From contig NC_079513.1 in NCBI RefSeq assembly GCF_000801105.2, positions 20,614,273-20,678,272 on the forward strand: a stretch of 64,000 bases of DNA, given 5' to 3'. The DNA is from Raphanus sativus. Its lineage: Eukaryota; Streptophyta; Magnoliopsida; Brassicales; Brassicaceae. The notes beneath the pieces are model-generated. The model saw nothing but the letters and a program-made list of their open reading frames with translations. It did no database searches and had not been told where the DNA came from. Position 1 is the stretch's first letter, and each line of letters starts with the position of its first letter. Positions 13,017-24,147 of this stretch are shown here, in pieces. The position numbers and the translations under genes were made by a program.

Positions 13017-13539
13017 TGTCAGTTAGGGTTTTTTTCATTTTTATGTCCCATGTTTGTTCGTAAAATGAGCTGTTGAATATGAACTTGACAAGAAACCTGC
13101 AGATAATGTAAAAGAGCAACTATCTCTTTTGGTTTAATGTCTGCATAGAGAAAATGGAGACATCAGCTATCCAGCTCCAGAAGAAGAGCATGACATGAGG
13201 ATCACGAATGAGCATTGCAGTGCTTCCTTTTTATTGCAGCCAACATTAGAATGTTCTCAGGGGTACTAGTGATGTCTGTGAGATATGTAGGGATATTAGT
13301 TTTCTAATGCTTTTAGTCTTTCTATCAAAATATAAATCACTATGTACAACTCCACTGTCTCTGTGTTATATGTCATGTTTGTTGGATTTTTTGTCAGTTT
13401 GGAAACATACTTCAAAAGTCATAGATGCATTACATAATAAGCATTCAAAATACAACATGAAAGCATTAAGTTCACACGGTTCCTTGGGGATAAAGAAGGT
13501 ACTACTAAGGTTAAACCTGATAAGAAAACTACAACAAAC
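13017..13539. other. Intergenic, no gene seen
   Basis: A short frame around 13150-13200 (ENGDISYPAPEEEHD) has a coding flavour but no start, homologue or splice context that I recognise. It could be another gene scrap. The rest is featureless. Confidence 0.35.
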
Positions 13540-14909
13540 CTAAAACAAACAAAAGCCGTAGATCTCATGATAGTGATGATGATGATGAGTGATGGATGAA
13601 GGGTGTGGTGATGATGATGATGATGATGATGAGTGATTCAACGTCCACGTGTGATTGTGATCTTGATTGAGTGAACTTTCTTCCTGATATATATGAAGCA
13701 TCTCGCAGTGGACAACATCAAACTCTTTAAGCCTGTTCCTTCTACAAATTCTGTCCCATCCTTTGAAGCAAATCCTATCGTCAGACCATTTCTCTTTAGC
13801 CCCATACATGATCCCTTCTCCATCAATGTACTTGATGCGGTCACAAAACGTAAGCCTATGTTCTTTCACCACAATTGCAGGAATCAACTTGCATAACACA
13901 CAAAACCCAACAAACACATGTATAAGCCACAACCATATTAAGAGAAGGGATAAAGACAGTAAACAAATCTTTTAATCTTTTATATTATTACCAGCTCATA
14001 AATCCTGTTCTTGAGGGTGGTAGTAAAGCATGGATTAGACTCAACCTCCAAACTCGAAAACCCTGCAACAACTGAGACAAAAACAAACATGCTTCAGCAA
14101 CAAGTTTGTGTGTTAGTTAGCTAGTAAGTAAGTAAGTACTACAAAGAACTATCTCACCTTCAGCATTTGATACTGTCTCATCACTGTCAACAGGGCACAG
14201 ACCCTGGCTGACTTCATCATCTTCGCCAGCATCGAATGAAGGATCATCATCACCTTCTTCTTCTTCCTCCTCGTCTGAATCAGCAGCCACTGAAGAATCT
14301 TCTTCTTCTTCTTCTTCGTCAGAGTTAGCATCAGAGAGGTTGACTGTCTCCACGATAGCTCTCATCTCTTTACAACCAGAACGACCAAAGACACTGACTT
14401 CAAAAGTGTGGGAACCGTCGTAGACAAAGGTCAAGAACTCTCCGTCCTTGAGCTCATGGTCCTCTGCAAACTTGGACCACCCTGAAGTGAAATACGCACA
14501 GTCACGTATTTTCTTGAAGCTCACAGTCCAAACACCACCTCCCATGCCTTGGAGCTTAGCTGTTTGTGGCAGTGGGTCTTGAAGATGCTCACTGAAAGAC
14601 TTCGGAATCGCCTGATAATCACCAAACACACAGAAGCATAAAACATCTCAGAAACTCATTGTAACTAAAATCAATAAGATTTAGACGTATGAAGAGAAAC
14701 AAAGGAACAAATCCAGAATCTTCACCCTAAGCAACTAAAGATTCTTTGCTTCTATACCATAACTCGCCCCCACTAATACTTTCTACTTATTACAAAAAAA
14801 GAAAACAGAAAGAGAAGAGGAGATGATGTACCATGGATTCAGAAGCAGTTTCTGAGAGGAAGACCTTGAAGAAACGGGGAAGATCAACTTCTTCTTCACT
14901 TTCAGACAT
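13540..14909 (-). CDS. B3-domain (REM-type) transcription factor with two B3 domains
   Basis: Four exons (14909-14832, 14611-14158, 14062-13992, 13887-13540) give 316 residues. The start MSESEEEVDLPRFFKVFL is typical of REM proteins. The first B3 domain covers about 10-105 (FFKVFLSETASESM, IPKSF, GVWTVSFKKI, GWSKFAEDHELKDGEFLTF). A very acidic linker rich in D/E follows at about 115-165. The second B3 domain covers about 180-285 (NPCFTTTLKNRIYELLIPAIVV, RICFKGWDRICRRNRLKEFDVVHCE). The C-terminus runs into Ser and His repeats written by GAT/TGA triplet runs. REM B3 factors are plant DNA-binding proteins often active in reproductive tissue; the exact ortholog is not clear. The exon 4 acceptor is AAG rather than CAG but keeps frame. 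No lesion is seen. Confidence 0.85.
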
Positions 14910-17361
14910 GGTGAGAGAGGTCTGTTGTAAGAGAGATTCTCTAAAAATGGGTTCTGGAGAGAGAGAGAGAGAGTATGTTTGAAAGAGAAATGAGTCAAGA
15001 ACAGTGAAACTTATTGGCCAAGTGGAGTCAAATGAAGCTTGGGAAGAAAACAGAGTTGTACATCTAAACGATCATGTTATTTACAGTTTAACTCCATATA
15101 ATGTTATAAATTACAGTCAAAGCGGACAGAAGCTGGTTATGAATTCATGTTCGTACACTGACTGACAAAGGAAAACTTATAAATAAACATGTTTGAATAT
15201 GGTCTACGAAAAGTACAGCTTTATCTGATCAAACTCTTTTCATCTATACACGTTGTCCTATTGACACAGAAAATGCATGTCTGAGATTCTGAGCAACTTA
15301 AAAAAAAAAGAGTTAGACTAAAGAAAAGATAAATTTGAAAAGTTGAACACCAAGTTAAGACTTATGTTTCTTAACGAACAACTATTACTTTCTAATTCGC
15401 TTGTTAAGGCTTTTTAGTGTTACGTGAGAATTTAACATGCAGAGAATTTAGTATTGAAGTAGAAAAGAAAACAGAGATTCACTATATAAACAAACACAGA
15501 CTTAGCTGAGGAGGGATGTAAAATAAAATAAAAAACCACAGGGTGCAGTTGTTAGCAGATTTTACCCTCTTTTTTTCTCCTGAGAGGCAAGGACGTCTAC
15601 ACTGCTTGTAGCTGAAATTCCAAACAAGGTAGGCGAAAAATGGTTAGCAAAACTAAACATACACTAACTATTTTCTGCTGCAAATGTGTACAATCTAGTG
15701 TAAACATCTTGAAACACTCTTCAAAAAATAGGATAGAAAACTTGGCACCTACGGTTAGCTCACTCTAGATAAGTAGATACTAGCTCTCCAAGAATTAAGT
15801 ATTTCATATTTGTGAAGTCCATAAGGGTGGAGAAAAAGCACAGATGAAGAAGGCCATAAGTATTTAAAAAAAAACAACAGAAAAAATCAGAAATATATTG
15901 CAAAGATGAAATCTATCATAGGTCAGAAATTGAATCTCTCTATAAACTAGAGTGAGAAAATAGAGAAAGTTAGAGACAATCACTTAAAAATTTATTTAAT
16001 TCATTAATTAGATAGAAAATATACTTAAAAATAAAATTATGCTAAGAGATACTTGCTTTCTTTCAAAAATGTGTATGTTTTAAATTTTCACACTTTATTA
16101 AGATAATATATAAAATTTCCCTCCTTTTCAACATGATCCATGTTTTAGAAAAATATTTTTTTTTCTAAAAAATCTATATTTTACCTTTTCAATGTATGTA
16201 ATAATGATAAATAGTAAGTTTCAAAAATATTAATTATATTTACTGAATTTTTATTGGTTAAAAATCATAGAAAATAGTTAAATATAGAAATTAATACATT
16301 TATTGTCAAAATTTTACGTGTTTTTTTAAGAAGTTTGAAAATTCTAGAATATATATTATTTTGATATGGATGAAGTATTTTTATATTTAATTATTTTTCA
16401 TAACTTTTAACCAATATAGTTTAAAAAACATAATTATATTTTTAAGTTTAAATATTATCATTAATTAATGCATTGAAAATATAATAAATATATTTTCTTG
16501 AAAGGAATATTTTTTAGAAAGCATATAAAATTTAATACGTATGTTATTTTCATAATTAACTATTTTCCATAGTCTTTACCAATAAGATTTTAATAAATAT
16601 AATTAATTTTTTAAAGTTTAAAATTTACTATCAGTTAATGCATAGAAAAAATATTTTTGGACCTATTGTACAAGTCATAATTTTATAACCTATCTTTGCT
16701 GGTACAACAACTCTATTCTCCAATTCTAATTAATGAGATGACCAGATTCTCTTTATCGTTGATTTATCGTGATAATATAATTACGAGAAAGATTACATAA
16801 AAACAATTCGACAACTGACAATATTACAAACTTTATAAAAATTTACGTTTAACTACATTATCTGAATCGTCTTATGAAGATTCATTTCTGTTAAAGAACC
16901 TCTGTAAGCTTTTATTTTGTTGTCTGTATAATGGTTCAATAAATTGTTTTTTCGAAACATAAATATCTTATAATTTTCAAGAAATTACATAGTTTGGGAT
17001 TCGAATCACATGTATGGATGTATAAATCTTTAAATATTAACCATTATATTAAGATGTTTTCATAGTTTATCCTATTCTAGATCAACAAAAAAAAATCTCT
17101 AAGACAGATTTTTTAGAAATAGAGAAAAAGTATTAATTTGACATTAATGGGAAGAGATATACCCATGGAAGTATTTACCATCCGGTCTAAAAATAGCCTA
17201 TTTTCACTATTTACCTTTTAAAAAAGAAAACTAAATTATGTCTCTAACTTTCTATTGCTAACCAATGAAAGGGAAGCCTCTCTATCTTGCTGAAACCAAG
17301 ACAAACGTAAACGGACGATCAGAGATCCCCTTTTGTCGTTTTAAAGCTCAAACAATCCGAA
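14910..17361. other. AT-rich intergenic DNA, no gene seen
   Basis: Just upstream of the B3 gene is a (GA)n run (about 14959-14972), probably 5' UTR. From about 15900 to 17000 the DNA is very AT-rich with repeated phrases around 'ttaatgcat.gaaaa' and 'ttttattggttaaaa', which suggests decayed MITE-like repeats. The last 150 bp is probably promoter and 5' UTR of the WD40 gene. No other feature is supported. Confidence 0.4.
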
Positions 17362-20300
17362 ATGAGCGAGCTTCAGACACCCAAATCGAAAAGACAAGAA
17401 CAAGAAAAAGAAGAAGGTAATAATGTCGGTAGCAGAGAAGAGCAGGAACAAGCCCTCGTCGCTTTAGTAGAGCACCGTTCAGCTGAGATAGATCGTCTCA
17501 AGCACCACATATCTAACTACCAAACCAAGGTTCTGTTTGTGTCCTCCTTCCCTTTTCTAGACTTTTTAACTTCCCTTTCTAGGAAATGATATGAATTTAA
17601 TTTTTTTTGGGGGGGCTTTCTCAGCTTATTGAAGCGCAAAGAAGTCTGAGAGATTCAAAAGCTAAGTTAGCTAACCTTCGTGGCCATGACGATGATGATT
17701 TATCTATTGGTATTAATAGTGCAAAGAATGATGAATCTACAAGAAACGTTACTCCTTCTAGGAGAGACTATCCATCTCCATCACCTAGCAAGATTCTTAA
17801 ACCCTCTGCTCCTCTAACAAGTAGTAACTAGATTCTGACCCGCCTTCAGAGGGCGGGTATATTTTTGTTTTTAGTTTAGCTTTTTAGCAATTTAATTTTT
17901 ATATTTGTATTTTTAATCATATTTATGTCTTTTATAATCATATTTGTGTATACTATTTTTTAAAAAATATTAGTAAGAAGTTTCGAAAATTGTATTGAAT
18001 TTGTGATGTTGCATAACTATACACTTATACCCAATTTTTGTTTAAATCGGATCCAGACCTGCAGTTAAACTGATAAACCCAACAATCCGGTTTGTAATTT
18101 GGTTGTGTTTTAGGAAAAAAATATTATTTAATAATCCGTATAACTGAATTTTTCTACTGCTAGTTTAGGATATAACTCGTAAACACATAAGATGCTGCTA
18201 GATTTTGATCTGCACTTTCAAAGCGCGGAATTATTTTCAAAACATTTCAAAATTTTATTTGATATAAATATGTATTCTTATACATTTACATTTATAAATA
18301 AAATGTTATATTGAGTATTTTAAAATCCGACCCGGCCTGCAGTTAAATTGAAAAATTGTGTGGTCTCATATGTAGTTCGGTTTAGTTTAAAAAATATTAT
18401 TTAAAAATCCTATAAAGCCCGTAAAAACAACTAAAACCCGGGATCTGGCTACCGGTTTAACTTCCCTTTCTAGGAAATGATATGAATTTAATTTTTTTTG
18501 GGGGGCTTTCTCAGCTTATTGAAGCGCAAAGAAGTCTGAGAGATTCAAAAGCTAAGTTAGCTAACCTTCGTGGCCATGACGATGATGATTTATCTATTGG
18601 TATTAATAGTGCAAAGAATGATGAATCTACAAGAAACGTTACTCCTTCTAGGAGAGACTATCCATCTCCATCACCTAGCAAGATTCTTAAACCCTCTGCT
18701 CCTCTAACAAGTAGTAATAGTAGTATCTCCAAGTCAAAGGCCAACAACACTGTTGTTGTGAAGCAAAAGCCTGAAACATCTTCTCGTGACAGTTTCTCCA
18801 ACTCCAAGACCAAAACTGTTGCTGTGAAACAAACATCTTCTCGTGACAGCCCTAATCTTAAAGCTAGCCGAGATCAAGATAGAGGGACAAAAAGGAAGTT
18901 CGGTAAGTTTTTTTTATTTTATAACATCTAATTTTAATTGATTTAAATCAATGTAACATATTACATAAAACATAAATGACAACAAACATATTGTTAAAAC
19001 TAAGTTTTAACAGAGATAGCAGTAACACAATGTTTTTTAACGCATTCGTAGGATAGTCTGATTTGTTAGTTTTCCTCCACTTCGTTCTTGGTCTTTTTGC
19101 TATGTTAAAATTCTAACCAGGGATCGTTCTGGAAAAGACTCTGACCATTATGGTTCGAATGACTTTTGGGACGAAACTAATATTAACTGATGTGGTTTCG
19201 AGCATTTAATGCAGAGCAAAAGGAGCATAAAGAGTTGATTCGGTTTATAGCTAGAAACTCTTCACCAACTACAATCAAGTGTCACTCTAGCAACCAAATC
19301 TCCAGTCAGCACAAGAGGAAGCTAAGAAGCTTGATTCTCTGTCCTGTAAATGAGCAGCTGTTTGCAACAAGGTACAAAAGACCCCCATTAGTCTGCTATT
19401 ATTGTACTTTTGAAATAGATTCTGGAATCTGATATACTTTTCCTTTTATGTTATCATCATTAAGTTCTCTGGATGGCATGGTCAGTTTATGGCAACTGCA
19501 ACCTGGAAGGTTTGTTTTCTTTTTTCTTTCTCCCCACCACTTTAAAGTCATTCTCTTGTCTGAGTAGATTGTATTTGGAAAGCACTTGCTCTATTGATTT
19601 TGGTTTGGTTGGCACTAACTTAGGAATGAGGAAGCTTATGGTGCTTGATATCTTCTTTGTTGTATATATTGTTAATTTGTTAGTATGCCAACTATAGAAG
19701 GATTAGCTTACATAGTAAACAGAACAGAACAGAACAGAACAGAACGAATGGAGCAAATGTGCTAATGCATTATAAATTAGGGAGAAGCAAATGTAAACAA
19801 GATCAAGACCCTAACTAAGTCTCATTTGCAGATTGTCTGCATCATTGCTTAGTACCACCGACTGTTTATCTCAAAAACAAAGAAGATGGGGAGAAGATAT
19901 GGCCTGGCACCCATCCGGGCACACCCTTTTCTCTGTATACACTGCAGACGATGCTGATTCTCAGATATCCATCCTAAATCTCAACAAGACCCGCGGGGTA
20001 ACAAACACCAACACACACACACACACACACAAACTAGCATTTTTCTTCTAAGTATTTTGTTCTTGTTAAAAGGTTACTTTCTTGGAGAATAAACCACACG
20101 TGAAAGGGATAATCAACAACATAAAGTTCATGCCGTGGGAAAACACATGCTTTGTGACGGGAGGAAGTGATCACGCTGTTGTTCTATGGAACGAGACTGA
20201 TGCTGATGATGAAGTAAACAAATGGAAGTCCAAAACTCTACACAGGAATCTACACTCAGCTGCTGTGATGGGAGTCGATGGGATGAGAAACAAGAACGTT

Positions 20301-20918
20301 GTTTTGTCGGTTGGAGCAGACAAGAGGATATACGGGTTTGATGTTCAAGTTGGTAGAGCGGACTACAAGCATCAGATTGAGTATAAATGCATGAGCGTTC
20401 TCTCCAATCCTTGTGACTTCAATCTCTTTATGGTTCAATCCGGGTAAAGAAGAATAAATATGTTTTTTTTTAATCATGAGTTCACTAATGTGGAATCTTG
20501 ACAGGGAACCGGAGAAACAGCTTCGACTGTTTGATATCAGGTTAAGGAGAACCGAACTCCATTCGTTTGGTTGGAAGCAAGACAGTAGTGAATCACAATC
20601 AGCTTTGATAAACCAGTCTTGGTCTCCTGATGGTTTACATATCACTTCTGGTTCAGCTGACCCGGTTATCCATGTTTTTGACATCAGGTAGGTAAAAACT
20701 CTTTCAGCATCAAATGGTGTGATTAGTATTGGATTTGTGATTTTTAAACAAGAGTGTTGTTGTTGTCTGTGGTGGTGGTAAGGTACAATGCTCGTAAACC
20801 GACGCAGTCGATAAAAGCTCATCAGAAGAGAGTGTTTAAAGCGGAATGGCATTACTCTCAACCACTTCTCATCTCCATATCTTCTGATCTCAACATTGGT
20901 CTGCACAAGATCTCATGA
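17362..20918 (+). CDS. WD40-repeat (transducin-like) protein, AT5G50970-like
   Basis: A consistent model has nine exons: 17362-17529, 18515-18902, 19215-19371, 19465-19509, 19832-19997, 20073-20443, 20505-20687 and 20783-20918, with exon 2 taken from the second of two copies; this sums to 537 residues from eight joined segments. An N-terminal acidic coil (SREEQEQALVALVEHRSAEIDRLK) is followed by a Ser/Lys-rich disordered region. WD40 repeats run from about residue 220 to the end (LCPVNEQLFATSSLDGMVSLW, FVTGGSDHAVVLW, HITSGSADPVIHVFDIR, ISISSDLNIGL). The Arabidopsis homologue sits in the same place between MHF1 and the rubredoxin gene; I do not know its biochemical role. Oddities: exon 2 is partly duplicated around a Helitron, and intron 2 contains exon-like remnants, so the gene may be impaired. 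Confidence 0.75.
17567..17827 (+). pseudogene. Truncated first copy of WD40 exon 2 and its 5' intron flank
   Basis: This segment is nearly identical to 18460-18718, including the last part of intron 1 ('ttaacttccctttctagg'), the acceptor TTTCTCAG and the first two-thirds of exon 2. The copy stops where Helitron DNA begins at 17828. Spliced from exon 1, it would hit a TAG formed by the CTAG Helitron terminus, giving a protein of about 124 residues. Confidence 0.85.
17828..18459 (-). mobile_element. Helitron 3'-end fragments, two in tandem
   Basis: Read on the minus strand, the element ends with hairpin ACCCGCCCT / AGGCGGGT, then TCAGAATCTAG, at 17828. A second, degenerate terminus in the same orientation ends with TCAAAATCTAG at 18198. 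Two internal phrases around 'cctgcagttaaa' (about 18058 and 18340) show that similar sequence is present twice. No clear TC-type 5' end is found before the duplicated WD40 sequence starts at 18460, so the element is truncated. Confidence 0.75.
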
Positions 20919-21289
20919 TCTCTCATATGTCTTTCTGTTCAGGATAGTAAGCTTAATGTTGGCTTAGTCATCATTCTAAAATTAATATAGATTTTTACAG
21001 ACCAATTTCTTATTTATAGGCCTCAACATCATTTACATGGGGAACTGAATTGAAGTTTGTCTTGAATCTCCCTATTAGTTTCAGTTTTATAAATGATTAT
21101 TTAACTTTTACTGCTAGGCTCTGCCTCTAGTAATTGTGATTTCACAAGTATTTTCTTTTTTTTTGTGATGTTGAAACAAGTTCTTGAATAATGCAAAAGC
21201 TCCATCAAATTCCAAATGTGTTCTTTCAAGCACATGGTCAGAACTTTAAGGTCGGATACGGAGCATACCCATCTCTTGTTTCCTCCTCC
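20919..21289. other. WD40 gene 3' flank, no other gene
   Basis: AT-rich DNA expected to hold the WD40 3' UTR. A long T run occurs at about 21155. No coding sequence is recognised before the PPR pseudogene remnant. Confidence 0.4.
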
Positions 21290-21692
21290 ATGGTTACACA
21301 TCTCATATAGAGACAAATGCTGTATACAAACTGTTAGAAGAGGTGATACAGAAAACTAAGTCTCAAGGTTTTGTGCCTGACACGGATTTTTAGTGTTGAT
21401 GGACGTGTCTGAAGAGGGGTGTTCAAAAAAAAAAAAAGGACGTGTCTGAAGAGGAGAAAGAGTAGGAACTTGTATTACCAAGAAGCTTTCATTGCCATAT
21501 GGGGGATCTTGGAGAGCAGTCCAGTATCAGAAGTTTAAGATTCAGAGGAGTATAAGGATGCTTAGTGATTGCCACAGCTGGATCAAATCAGTGTCCAACT
21601 TGTTGAATAAGTTGATTATCATGTGGGATATAGGATACGACGGTTTCATAAGTCTGAAGATGGGTTGTGTTTTTGTAAAGATTTATTGGTAA
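21290..21692 (+). pseudogene. Remnant of a PPR-DYW organelle RNA-editing gene (C-terminus only)
   Basis: Frame 1 reads SHIETNAVYKLLEEVIQK, then TKSQGFVPDTDF and a TAG. In other frames LMDVSEEEKE (about 21397-21457, with a locally repeated 'ggacgtgtctgaagagg') and then IRMLSDCHSWIKSVSNLL, NKLIIMWD follow to 21690. These are the E+ and DYW-domain landmarks of plant PPR editing factors (VPDT, DVEEEEK, CxDCHxxIK). The PPR array is missing, several frames are needed, and the zinc-binding and DYW ends are corrupted. An AT5G50990-like PPR-DYW gene occupies this position in the Arabidopsis order I recall, so this looks like local decay rather than an imported piece. Confidence 0.8.
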
Positions 21693-21782
21693 GAGAATAA
21701 CAGTTAACCTCATGTTGCAGCCATAAGATTTTTGTATCGGTGGGTCTACAGGGTTAAAAAAAAGAACAATTCTACAAAATGG

Positions 21783-21791
21783 AAAAAAAAA
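21783..21791 (-). terminator. Pol III oligo-T terminator of the tRNA gene
   Basis: Nine consecutive T residues on the minus strand directly follow the tRNA 3' end. This is the standard RNA polymerase III stop signal. Confidence 0.85.
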
Positions 21792-21880
21792 TCCGACCTG
21801 CCGGAATCGAACCAGCGACCTAAAGATTATCTGTTGAGAAAAACTACAGTCTTCCGCTCTACCAACTGAGCTAAGGTCGG
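21792..21880 (-). tRNA. tRNA-Tyr (GTA) with a short intron
   Basis: On the minus strand the sequence begins CCGACCTTAGCTCAGTTGG and ends GGTTCGATTCCGGCAGGTCGG plus A. The acceptor stems pair, the A box (TAGCTCAGTTGG) and B box (GGTTCGATTCC) are intact, and the anticodon GTA is at 21847-21845. A short intron after the anticodon loop (TTTTTCTCAACAG region) is typical; plant tRNA-Tyr genes characteristically carry one. The discriminator base is A. It lies about 240 bp from, and divergent to, the rubredoxin gene. Confidence 0.95.
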
Positions 21881-22117
21881 TTTGTTGTATACGTTCAGTT
21901 TAATTATATATTACTGCACTTTGTTACGTGGCAACGTTTTAAAACAAAACTTTACTAAACCTACGCAAAAGGGACTTTCTGACGTGGCGAATGGAAATGG
22001 GCTTGTGAGGAGCACACTCTTCCACATCCTCTCGCTCTTTCTATATTCTTCCTCTCAATCATCACTTTCATCTTCTCTATCTCTCCACTGATCCCACCAA
22101 CCACACTTCCTTTCTCA

Positions 22118-22865
22118 ATGACGACGATGTACGTTACTCCGGCGACGCTTTACGCCGGAAAACCGTCAGCCCCGGTGACTTCAAACCTCCAGAGATCGTC
22201 ATCTTTCTTGCCGTATTACTCGCTGAGGATACTCGGCAACAACAAGAAGAAGTCTCTTTCGAAATCTTCATCTTCCTCCTCTGCTCCAAGATTCTCCATG
22301 CGTGTCTCCTCCAAGCAAGCCTATATCTGCCGTGATTGCGGGTCTCTTCCAATATCCCTCTCTCCCTTTCTCTAACTTATAAAAGTTCATTTATCATTAA
22401 TCATCTGTTTCTATTGATTCTTCACAGGTATATATACAATGACAGAACTCCATTCGATAAGTTGCCTGATAATTACTTCTGTCCAGGTATGGTGACTACT
22501 TAGAATGTTGACCAGGTTTTTTCTAGGAACTGTGTTTGGTTTTCAATGGTGTTATAATGGGGGTTGTTTGCAGTGTGTGCTGCTCCTAAACGGCGGTTCA
22601 GACCGTACATGCCTGATGTGAGCAAGAACGTTAATGACAAGGATGTGAGAAAGGCTAGAAAAGCTGAGCTCCAACGGGATGAAGCCGTTGGGTAAGACAA
22701 AAGACTCTCCTTTCTTACATCTTTTGCCACTATGGGTTCTCTCTTCTCATAACCTTTTTTTGTATCTTATGGCAAATCTCACGCAGGAAGGCTTTGCCTA
22801 TAGCAATTGCTGTTGGAGCTCTAGCTTTAGCAGCTCTTTACTTCTATGTCAACAATACCGCATGA
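22118..22865 (+). CDS. Plastid membrane-anchored rubredoxin (AT5G51010-like)
   Basis: Four exons (22118-22341, 22428-22486, 22574-22691, 22787-22865) give 159 residues. A Ser/Thr/Arg-rich N-terminus of about 60 residues looks like a chloroplast transit peptide. The rubredoxin fold follows, with the two iron knuckles CRDCG (Cys71, Cys74) and CPVC (Cys93, Cys96), and the loop YIYNDRTPFDKLPDNYF. One hydrophobic C-terminal helix (about 136-155) would anchor it in a membrane, as in the RBD1/RubA type that supports photosystem assembly; which plant rubredoxin this is remains inferred from position. All four cysteines and all splice sites are intact. Confidence 0.92.
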
Positions 22866-23031
22866 AACATTCTTGTTTCGTTTTGTATTAACAAATCATC
22901 TCTGAGTTGTTAGACATTTATAATGAAGTAAAAATGTTGAGCTTTCTATGTACAAAAAAAAGGGTATTCAATGTTGTTGAGATGAAATAAAAGACAAGTG
23001 TGAGATATACAGAGAGTAAGAGAATGGCTGC

Positions 23032-24147
23032 TTAGTCTTGCAAGATGAGTGATCCTTGTATTGGTTTATCGATTGAAGATTGATAAAGTATGTTCAAAGA
23101 AGACAAGTTTTCGTTGATGCTTGAGTATGTCGCTGGCTTGAACTCGTACGGACCTTGCTTTGGTCCCCAAACCTGTAGTAATGTCCCACTTATTTACCAG
23201 GCTTACATTTTCTTTAGTAATTAGCTGAAAAATTCGATAAGAGTGAGAAAGATGGGGCGAACCTGGTTTCGATTCTCATCAAAGCCACGATCCCATAGAT
23301 GTATCTCATTGTTTTTTCAAGACTGCAAGATCTGAAGTACAATAGCTAGCCCCATTCTGCAATCCAAGAATGAAACTACTTCAAATGTGGAACAAGAGGA
23401 AGAAGAGTGTAAAAAGCTAGAGATAGCAAGAGCAGCAATACCCATGAATTTGGAAATCCACCAGGTGAAGTTGAGCCGTCGTACAAGCAACGTCTCCCTC
23501 GGTCACAACAGTTGAGATGTATAGTCGTCAAATGCTCTCCAATGTCCTATTATTGGTTTCAGTCAGATACATATTGTTAACCAGGGAGCGATCTCTATAT
23601 TGATTCAACAACCTTAAAAAGAAAGAATTACACCGATGACTTCTTCAGGAAGTGGGCGTTGGTCCTTAGGGCGGTCACAGAAATTTCTGTACTCAGCGTC
23701 TCTGATCGCATATGAACTTACCTGTCATCTCTCAGAACAAACTCTGCTTTACACTCTAATTGGAAATACAAAAGAAGAGCTCATATCCTCACCTCAACAT
23801 CGCATTTCAGCTCTTTCGGACACGGCTTCACCATATATAATCTCGGGAACCGAACCAAAATCAATAAAGACTTTTAGTATTGGAATCAAACAAGAGAGTT
23901 AGCCAATGAGTGGTTACTTGACGAAAGGGTTTCTGAGGAGTCCTCCAAAACGCCTGTTCTAGATACAAGACTTGTGAACCATCAACCATCTCAGCAGCTG
24001 GACAACTCATCATTCTGCAAAAAAAAAAAAAAAAAATTAATAATAATTCAAACTCAGATCAATGCCACAAACAAATAAGCAGCTAAACCTAATGTTGAAG
24101 TAATTATGAGGATCCCTTGAAGCTTGCTCCCTCGTAAACTTCAAAAC
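23032..24147 (-). pseudogene. CRL: 5'-truncated, frameshifted copy of CRUMPLED LEAF (CpeT-like)
   Basis: Exons can be followed on the minus strand: about 24147-24089 (FTREQASRDPHNYFNIR), 24014-23918 (MMSCPAAEMVDGSQVLYLEQ), 23843-23793 (RLYMVKPCPKELKCDVE), 23721-23632, 23546-23442 (GEHLTTIHLNCCDRGRRCLY), 23356-23263 and 23172-23032, ending SLILQD. These match the chloroplast envelope protein CRL, needed for plastid division. Lesions: the N-terminal region with the membrane anchor is absent and replaced by transposon-flank DNA; one extra A in a run at 23312-23317 shifts the frame inside AVLKNNEIHLW; the third segment lacks a clear AG acceptor. CRL follows the rubredoxin gene in Arabidopsis, so this is the resident gene in decay. 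A split gene with its first exon beyond the island cannot be excluded. Confidence 0.85.

Noticed and set aside
13540..13640. Poly-Ser/poly-His frame at the B3 C-terminus as a separate small protein
   Set aside because: It is continuous with B3 exon 4 and written by a GAT/TGA triplet run.
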